A DNA stretch of 64,000 bases from Clostridia bacterium (GTDB lineage: Bacteria; Bacillota; Clostridia; Oscillospirales; Acutalibacteraceae): the NCBI GenBank assembly GCA_017410325.1, contig JAFQRA010000030.1, positions 1 through 64,000 on the forward strand, in the 5' to 3' direction. Each line of letters opens with the position of its first letter. Position 1 is the first letter of the stretch. The position numbers and the translations under genes are program-made. Below are positions 59,048 through 64,000 of the stretch, one piece after another. Under the pieces are notes generated by a model that was not told the origin of the DNA, did not search any database, and saw only the letters and a list, made by a program, of their open reading frames with translations.

Positions 59048-59392
59048 ATGGAAAAGAACAGAGTTAGACTTAATATCTGCGGTACGGATTATTCCATCAC
59101 CACAGAGGATGACCCCAAGTACGTTATGGCTCTTGGCGACGAGCTCGACGCAAGCCTTAACAAGACCCTGCGCGAAAACAACCGTCTCTCCGTTACTCAG
59201 GCTGCAATTCTTGCCGCTCTCGAATATGCGGATATGTACAAGAAGGCAGAAATCAGCGCAGACAATCTCCGCAGCCAGATCAAGGAATATCTTGAGGATT
59301 CGGCTCGCTCCAAGATGGATGCTGAAATTGCAAAGAGAGAAGTAGAAAGACTTACAAGGGAGCTCCAGAATGCTCAGGCTAAGCTCGGTTGA
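59048..59392 (+). CDS. zapA: Cell division protein ZapA
   Basis: A 114-residue FtsZ-bundling protein. The N-terminal globular part contains NRVRLNICGTDYSITTEDDP and YVMALGDELDASLN, typical of ZapA. The rest is a long coiled-coil helix (residues 55-110, ALEYADMYKKAEIS through REVERLTRELQNAQAK). The start ATG 59048 follows AAGGTGG. The U32 peptidase gene starts inside the last 23 bases, so the two are translationally coupled; that adjacency is common in Firmicutes. Confidence 0.9.
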   Translation: MEKNRVRLNICGTDYSITTEDDPKYVMALGDELDASLNKTLRENNRLSVTQAAILAALEYADMYKKAEISADNLRSQIKEYLEDSARSKMDAEIAKREVERLTRELQNAQAKLG

Positions 59393-61421
59393 GATTTTAG
59401 CTCCTGCAGGAACATATGAAGCTGTCGAGGCGGCCGTGCGCTGTGGCGCAAACGCTGTTTACCTCGGCGGCAAGTCCCTCAATGCCCGCCGTAATGCGGG
59501 CAATTTTTCTGCGCAGGAGTTGAAAGAGGCGGTTGAATACTGCCGCGCAAGAAACGTAAAAGTTTATCTTACCCTCAACACGCTTGCAACGGACAAGGAA
59601 CTGAAAAGCGACGTTCAGGAAGCCTTGCGTGAAGCGTGTGAGGCGGGAGTTGACGCCCTTATCGTTCAGGATTTAGGGTTAGCCCGCCTTGCAAAAAAAT
59701 GTGTGCCGACGCTTGCCCTGCACGCTTCTACGCAAATGAGCGTACACACTCTTTCGGGCGTGAACGAGCTTGCTCAAATGGGCTTTACCCGTGCGGTACT
59801 CAGCAGAGAATTATCTCTTGACGAAATTGAATATATTACAAGAAATTCACCGATTGAAATTGAGGTTTTTGTTCACGGCGCACTTTGTATGTGCGTTTCG
59901 GGCCAGTGCCTTATGAGCGCAATGCTCGGCTCACGAAGCGCAAACCGAGGCCTTTGCGCCCAGCCCTGCCGCCTGCCCTTTGCGGCCGAAAACGGTACGG
60001 GCCACGATTTAAGCCTCAAGGATTTGTCCGCGGTTGACTACCTTGAAAAATTAAAGGAAATCGGCGTGAAATCCTTTAAGATTGAGGGCAGAATGAAGCG
60101 CCCGGAATATGTTGCGGCGGCAGTCACCGCCTGCAAGAATGCTCTTGAGGGCAAGGACGATGCCGAGCTGAAAAGCCACCTCAAGGGTGTTTTCTCGCGC
60201 TCGGGCTTTACGCACGGCTATCTTACAAACGGGTTGGGCCGCGATATGTTCGGAATAAGAAGCAAGGATGACGTGCTTTCCGCAAAGCCTGCGCTCAAGG
60301 AGCTTGCGCACCTTTACGAAAAGGAAACACCTCTTGTCGGCGTGAGCTTTATGTTCTGCGCTTACGAGGGTGAAACAGCTTCACTTTCTGCAAAGGCAAA
60401 CGGCAAAAGCGTTTTTGTTGAAGGCGACATAGCTGTTCAGCCTGCAAAAAACATAGCATTAAGCGAAGAAAAAATCCGTCAGCAGCTCGAAAAATGCGGC
60501 GGCACACAGTTCTTCGCCCGGGAAATTGAGATTGACATTGATGAAAATATCAGTCTGTCCGTTTCCTCAATAAATGCCCTTCGGCGGACTGTTCTGGACG
60601 AACTCTACAAAAAGTTAAAAGAGCCTTACACACACTCTTTCCACTATGAGAATGTGGAAAACCCTGTGAAAAATGTGAATAATCCGCGTGTTTTTGCATA
60701 TTTTTCAACCATTGAGCAGGTGAAAAACGCAGGGGAAAATGTGGAAAAGATTCTCGTGCCGCTCAGAATTGCCGCAAAAACACTTGAAATTTTTCCCGAA
60801 AAAACGGTTGCCTGTTTACCGAGAGTATATTTCGGCAGGGACGAAGAAATTTTTGCAAAACTGACCGAGCTGAAAGCAAAAGGGCTGAAAAAAGTCTGCT
60901 GTGCAACGCTTGACGCGGTGAATATTGCAAAGCGCACAGGTCTCCCCTTTATGATGGGCTACGGCAGCAACGTGTTCAATTATCAGAGCGTTTTGCAGTA
61001 CAGAGAGCTCGGTGCGCAGGAAATTCTGCTCTCGCCCGAAATGACGCTCACTCAGGCCTCTGCCCTGGGCGGAGACAGACTCGGACTTATTACTTACGGC
61101 AGACTGCCGCTGATGATTACACGCAACTGTCCCGTTAAAAACGGCAAAAGCTGTGCCGACTGCGGCGGCAGGAGCGTACTCACCGACAGAATGGGAATCA
61201 AATTTCCCGTTATCTGCGGCGACGGCTGTTCGCAGGTGCTCAATTCACGCCCGGTTTATATGGCAGACAGAGAAAGGGAAACAGCTTTTGCAGCGTTTTA
61301 TCTGCTGTACTTCACAACCGAAAGCCCCGAGGAATGTGAAAGTATTATTTCTGCCTGCAAAAATAAAAAAGAGCCCGAAGGCGAGTTTACCCGCGGGCTG
61401 TATTATAGAGGTGTGGAGTGA
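59370..61421 (+). CDS. U32-family peptidase-like protein (RlhA/YhbU group)
   Basis: A 683-residue protein. The TIM-barrel U32 core has LAPAGTYEAVEAAVRCGANA (residue 10), ALHASTQMSVHTLSG, and the signature FVHGALCMCVSGQCLMS with SRSANRGLCAQPCR; the Cys cluster probably binds an Fe-S cluster. A C-terminal extension (about 400-683) holds a DUF3656-like region and a late Cys set (RNCPVKNGKSCADCGG). U32 proteins of this type act in RNA hydroxylation/modification rather than proteolysis in studied cases. ATG 59370 overlaps zapA by 23 bases. Confidence 0.93.
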   Translation: MLRLSSVEILAPAGTYEAVEAAVRCGANAVYLGGKSLNARRNAGNFSAQELKEAVEYCRARNVKVYLTLNTLATDKELKSDVQEALREACEAGVDALIVQDLGLARLAKKCVPTLALHASTQMSVHTLSGVNELAQMGFTRAVLSRELSLDEIEYITRNSPIEIEVFVHGALCMCVSGQCLMSAMLGSRSANRGLCAQPCRLPFAAENGTGHDLSLKDLSAVDYLEKLKEIGVKSFKIEGRMKRPEYVAAAVTACKNALEGKDDAELKSHLKGVFSRSGFTHGYLTNGLGRDMFGIRSKDDVLSAKPALKELAHLYEKETPLVGVSFMFCAYEGETASLSAKANGKSVFVEGDIAVQPAKNIALSEEKIRQQLEKCGGTQFFAREIEIDIDENISLSVSSINALRRTVLDELYKKLKEPYTHSFHYENVENPVKNVNNPRVFAYFSTIEQVKNAGENVEKILVPLRIAAKTLEIFPEKTVACLPRVYFGRDEEIFAKLTELKAKGLKKVCCATLDAVNIAKRTGLPFMMGYGSNVFNYQSVLQYRELGAQEILLSPEMTLTQASALGGDRLGLITYGRLPLMITRNCPVKNGKSCADCGGRSVLTDRMGIKFPVICGDGCSQVLNSRPVYMADRERETAFAAFYLLYFTTESPEECESIISACKNKKEPEGEFTRGLYYRGVE

Positions 61422-61681
61422 CAAACTGTAATTAGTGTAAAGTGCAAAACGCAAAGTGCAAAGTTAAGGGTCGCTTCGCTCCGAATTATTATCTATTCAA
61501 TATTATCTCTTATCTATTATCTAAACGACATTTCAAATCAACGTGAGATAAGAGATAAAAGATAATAAATATGAGATAGATAATAGTTTTTTATAATTGG
61601 GTGAGGGCAAAGCCCTCCCACAATTTTGCATTTTGAACTTTGCATTTTGCATTGTTTGTTCCCGACAAACCGTAATTTACT
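61422..61681. repeat. Composite repeat: family C nested in family B (copy 2), flanked by family A ends
   Basis: The B arms are GTGCAAAACGCAAAGTGC (61443 region) and TTTTGCATTTTG...TTTGCA (to 61653), with cores GGGTCGCTTCGCTCCGA and GGGTGAGGGC...GCCCTCCC. The nested C block of ATCT heptads lies at about 61488-61592. The whole is bracketed by GACAAACTGTAATT (61422) and GACAAACCGTAATT (61665), the outer end of family A in direct orientation. No gene in this 320-base gap. Confidence 0.85.
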
Positions 61682-61683
61682 AT

Positions 61684-61711
61684 TTGCATTTTTTGTTATT
61701 TGTGCTACAAT
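61684..61711 (+). promoter_or_regulatory. Promoter of the DUF896 gene
   Basis: TTGCAT (61684-61689), a 16-nt spacer and TACAAT (61706-61711), 31 bases before the ATG. Confidence 0.65.
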
Positions 61712-61741
61712 CCATATATAAGGTTAATACGGAGAGATTTT

Positions 61742-61954
61742 ATGGAACAGAAAAAGATTGACAGAATAAACGAGCTGGCAAGGCTTGCAAAAGAGCGTGA
61801 GCTGACGGCAGAGGAGCTGGAGGAAAGAGCAATTCTCCGCCGTGAGTATATTGACTCCTTCAAGCTCAGCCTCACTTCACAGCTTGACGTTATCTATATT
61901 GTTGACGAAAAGGGCAACAAAACCAAAGTTCAGCGCAAAGGCAGGAAAAAATAA
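61742..61954 (+). CDS. DUF896 (YnzC-family) small protein
   Basis: A 70-residue protein: KKIDRINELARLAKERELTA, ERAILRREYIDSFKLSL and a basic end KVQRKGRKK match DUF896, a small helical-hairpin family of unknown function common in Firmicutes (YnzC in Bacillus is linked to the SOS-region gene yneA). The start is ATG 61742 with CGGAGAG upstream. Two epimerase genes follow 30 bases later. Confidence 0.92.
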   Translation: MEQKKIDRINELARLAKERELTAEELEERAILRREYIDSFKLSLTSQLDVIYIVDEKGNKTKVQRKGRKK

Positions 61955-61984
61955 AATTTAATTTTACATAAAGAGGTGCTTATT

Positions 61985-62839
61985 ATGTACAATTTTTCAA
62001 TCGGCGTTATTGTTGACTCCTTCAGACTTCCCATTAAGGATGCGGTCAGGAAGGCAGCCGAAGTAGGCGCACAGGGTATTCAGGTTTACTCAACGAGGGG
62101 CGAAATGGCTCCCGAAAACCTCAGTGCTGCTGCAAGAGCTGATTTCAGAAATCTTGTAGCCGACAACGGTCTTAAAATTTCCGCTCTCTGCGGCGACCTT
62201 GGCGGCGGCGGATTCTGCTTTGCAGACAGAAATCCCGAAAAAATCGAAAAGTCCAAGAGAATTCTTGACCTTGCCAAGGAGCTGGGCACGGATATTGTTA
62301 CAACACACATCGGCGTTGTGCCCGATGACCCCAACCACGACCGCTTCAAGGTTATGCAGGAGGCCTGCTTTGAGCTTTCACGCTATGCAGACGAAATCGG
62401 TGCACACTTTGCAATTGAAACGGGCCCCGAAACCTCTGCCGTGCTCAAGATGTTCCTTGATACGCTCGGCTCAACGGGTGTCGGCGTAAACCTTGACCCT
62501 GCCAACCTCGTTATGGTTACGGGCGATGACCCTGCAAAGGCTGTTTACAATCTTCAGAAGTACATTGTTCACACCCACGCCAAGGACGGCGTTCAGAATT
62601 TCTTTGAGGATCCCGAGGTTGTTTACGGTCTTAAGAAGAGACCCGTTGACGTTATCGTTACAGCAGACTCCTTTACGGAAGTTCCGCTCGGCGAAGGCAG
62701 CGTAAACTGGAAAGAATACCTTAAGGCTCTTGACGATATCGGTTATAAGGGCTTCCTTACAATCGAGCGCGAGGTCGGCGACCAGCCCGAGGTTGATATC
62801 CGCAAGGCTGTCACATTCCTGGAGGGACTTATAAGATAA
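61985..62839 (+). CDS. Sugar phosphate isomerase/epimerase (AP endonuclease 2 fold), first of a pair
   Basis: A 284-residue TIM-barrel protein of the xylose isomerase-like family. Blocks include [57 protein letters not shown] (metal Glu), NLDPANLV, and [11 protein letters not shown]. Metal ligands (Glu, Asp, His, Glu) are present in the usual order. The start is ATG 61985 with AGAGGTG upstream. The TAA overlaps the next ATG by one base (TAATG), so the two paralogues are co-translated. The specific sugar is unknown. Confidence 0.9.
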   Translation: MYNFSIGVIVDSFRLPIKDAVRKAAEVGAQGIQVYSTRGEMAPENLSAAARADFRNLVADNGLKISALCGDLGGGGFCFADRNPEKIEKSKRILDLAKELGTDIVTTHIGVVPDDPNHDRFKVMQEACFELSRYADEIGAHFAIETGPETSAVLKMFLDTLGSTGVGVNLDPANLVMVTGDDPAKAVYNLQKYIVHTHAKDGVQNFFEDPEVVYGLKKRPVDVIVTADSFTEVPLGEGSVNWKEYLKALDDIGYKGFLTIEREVGDQPEVDIRKAVTFLEGLIR

Positions 62840-63696
62840 TGAAATTTTCAGTAAGCTCCTACAGCTTTCAGAGGCTTCTCAACAACGGCACCTATACTCA
62901 GCGTGAGCTAATAGCAATCGCAAAGGATATGGGCTTTGATGCGGTTGAATATATTGACCTTATGCCGGAAGACGGTATGACCGACCTGGAGTACGCAAAG
63001 GCTATCCGTGCAGAGGCTGAAAAGCACGGTATGGAAATATCCGCCTATACAATCGGTGCGGATTTCCTCAAAAAAGGTCTCGATGAAGAGGTAAACCGCC
63101 TTTTCGGTCAGGTAGACGTTACCGAGGCACTCGGCGCAAAGCGTATGCGCCACGATGCTACGGGCGGCTTCCCCGAGCCCGAATCAAAGTACACAGGCTT
63201 TGACGGCGCTCTGCCGATTATAGCAGAGGGCTGCAGAAGAGTTACGGAATACGCCGCAGCAAAGGGTATTGAAACAATGGTTGAAAACCACGGCTACTTT
63301 TGCCAGGACAGTACCCGTGTCGAACGCCTTGTAAACGCAGTTAACCACCCGAATTTCGGCCTGCTTGTTGATATCGGCAACTTTATGTGCGCCGATGACG
63401 AGCCTGCCGCCGCAGTAGGCAGGGTTGCAGGCTTTGCCAAGCACGTCCACGCAAAGGATTTCATCTTCAAGAGCGGCAACGGCCCCGACCCGGGCGACGG
63501 CTTCTTCCGCACAAGAGGAGGCAACTACCTGAGAGGCACGGTTGTCGGCCACGGTGCAGTACCCGTTTACCAGTGTATCCAGACACTTAAGCGCAGCGGC
63601 TACAACGGCTTTGTGACGGTAGAGTTCGAAGGCGTGGAGGATAACCTCTGGGCAATCAAGACAGGTCTTGAAAATCTTAAAAAGTATTCGGTATAA
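62839..63696 (+). CDS. Sugar phosphate isomerase/epimerase (AP endonuclease 2 fold), second of a pair
   Basis: A 285-residue paralogue of the previous gene product: [44 protein letters not shown] (metal Glu), LLVDIGNFMC, KHVHAKDFIF and GFVTVEFEG. It probably forms a sequential pathway or heteromeric pair with its partner in sugar or inositol catabolism (inference). A strong terminator follows at 63715. No kinase or transporter is attached. Confidence 0.9.
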   Translation: MKFSVSSYSFQRLLNNGTYTQRELIAIAKDMGFDAVEYIDLMPEDGMTDLEYAKAIRAEAEKHGMEISAYTIGADFLKKGLDEEVNRLFGQVDVTEALGAKRMRHDATGGFPEPESKYTGFDGALPIIAEGCRRVTEYAAAKGIETMVENHGYFCQDSTRVERLVNAVNHPNFGLLVDIGNFMCADDEPAAAVGRVAGFAKHVHAKDFIFKSGNGPDPGDGFFRTRGGNYLRGTVVGHGAVPVYQCIQTLKRSGYNGFVTVEFEGVEDNLWAIKTGLENLKKYSV

Positions 63697-63714
63697 TCAG
63701 AGTTGGCATAAGAA

Positions 63715-63757
63715 AGAGGTAACACGGGCAAAAATCGTGTTACCTCTGATTTTTTTG
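63715..63757 (+). terminator. Terminator after the epimerase pair
   Basis: AGAGGTAACACG / CGTGTTACCTCT with a 9-nt loop and T7. It also faces the convergent minus-strand gene at 63765. Confidence 0.88.
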
Positions 63758-63764
63758 CTTATTC

Positions 63765-64000
63765 TTAAAACAGATTACAGAATTTATAGGCGGAGTCATA
63801 AGAAATATTTACTCCGAGCAAACCGAGTATGAATTTAATAATCTGTGGAGTGAGTGTGTTTGCGGATTGAGCGGCTGCGTTTTCTATCGGCTCGGTATAA
63901 ATATCTTTGTATTCGTAATCGGTCTTGGTGTAGTCGAAATCCTCATCGGGAGTGCTGATGATGTGGCTGAGCATATCGTAAACAAGGTGCTCCGCATCGT
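63765..64000 (-). CDS. C-terminal end of a protein running off the right edge
   Basis: About 78 residues are open to the edge, without a start in view (the reading frame continues upstream of 63974). The visible tail is acidic (TPDEDFDYTKTDYEYKDIY) and ends in a hydrophobic stretch (IIKFILGLLGVNISYDSAYK) before the stop. This recalls the hydrophobic C-termini of the exported proteins near the left edge, but no family can be named. Convergent with the epimerase pair and sharing its terminator hairpin. Confidence 0.6.
   Translation of the reverse strand, partial: DAEHLVYDMLSHIISTPDEDFDYTKTDYEYKDIYTEPIENAAAQSANTLTPQIIKFILGLLGVNISYDSAYKFCNLF

Overview
The window looks like the replication-origin region of a Gram-positive Clostridia chromosome, most likely an Oscillospiraceae/Ruminococcaceae-type gut anaerobe. 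The evidence is the gene set (dnaA, dnaN, S4 protein, mnmE, mnmG, rsmG, parB, murA, walJ-like, rlmH), strong AGGAGG-type ribosome sites, sigmaA-type promoters, frequent GTG/TTG starts, glycyl-radical and radical-SAM enzymes, and many lipoproteins with Thr-rich linkers. This is inference from gene content; no database search was run.

Left part (1-25.9 kb) is mostly on the minus strand. It holds secreted proteins at the edge, an exported PHP-domain protein between two tiny hydrophobic ORFs, an EamA transporter, an MBL-fold hydrolase, a cell-wall-type surface protein, galU with a lipoprotein, malic enzyme with glycerol kinase, a complete nucleoside-type ABC importer (BMP lipoprotein, ATPase, two permeases), and murA-walJ-rlmH. 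Two short plus-strand islands carry prfB and a D-2-hydroxyacid dehydrogenase.

From 26.2 kb almost everything is on the plus strand: single-chain purL, an ApgM-type phosphoglycerate mutase/proposed homoserine kinase next to an O-acetylhomoserine sulfhydrylase, alanine racemase, a CNNM/CorC protein, then dnaA-oriC-dnaN-S4. Where recF and gyrB often follow, there is instead an operon of a glycyl-radical-enzyme activase, a glycyl radical enzyme whose active site is not that of pyruvate formate-lyase, and an FGGY kinase. tRNA-Lys, a hairpin-rich segment and a minus-strand radical SAM protein come next. A second DnaA-box cluster then leads into mnmE-mnmG-rsmG-parB, with perfect parS sites inside mnmG and after parB. 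The right end holds a G5/3D wall protein, a GPH sugar transporter, an acyltransferase-type membrane protein, zapA, a U32 peptidase, a DUF896 protein and a pair of xylose-isomerase-like epimerases.

A striking feature is the intergenic repeat content. One family (A) is built of swappable GTAGGGGCG/CGCCCCTAC hairpins with imperfect terminal inverted repeats. A second (B) consists of short palindromic cores bracketed by 7-nt tandem repeats whose unit changes from copy to copy. A third (C, ATCT-rich heptads) is nested inside B at two loci. A separate hairpin chain follows tRNA-Lys. No CRISPR array, prophage or IS transposase was seen.
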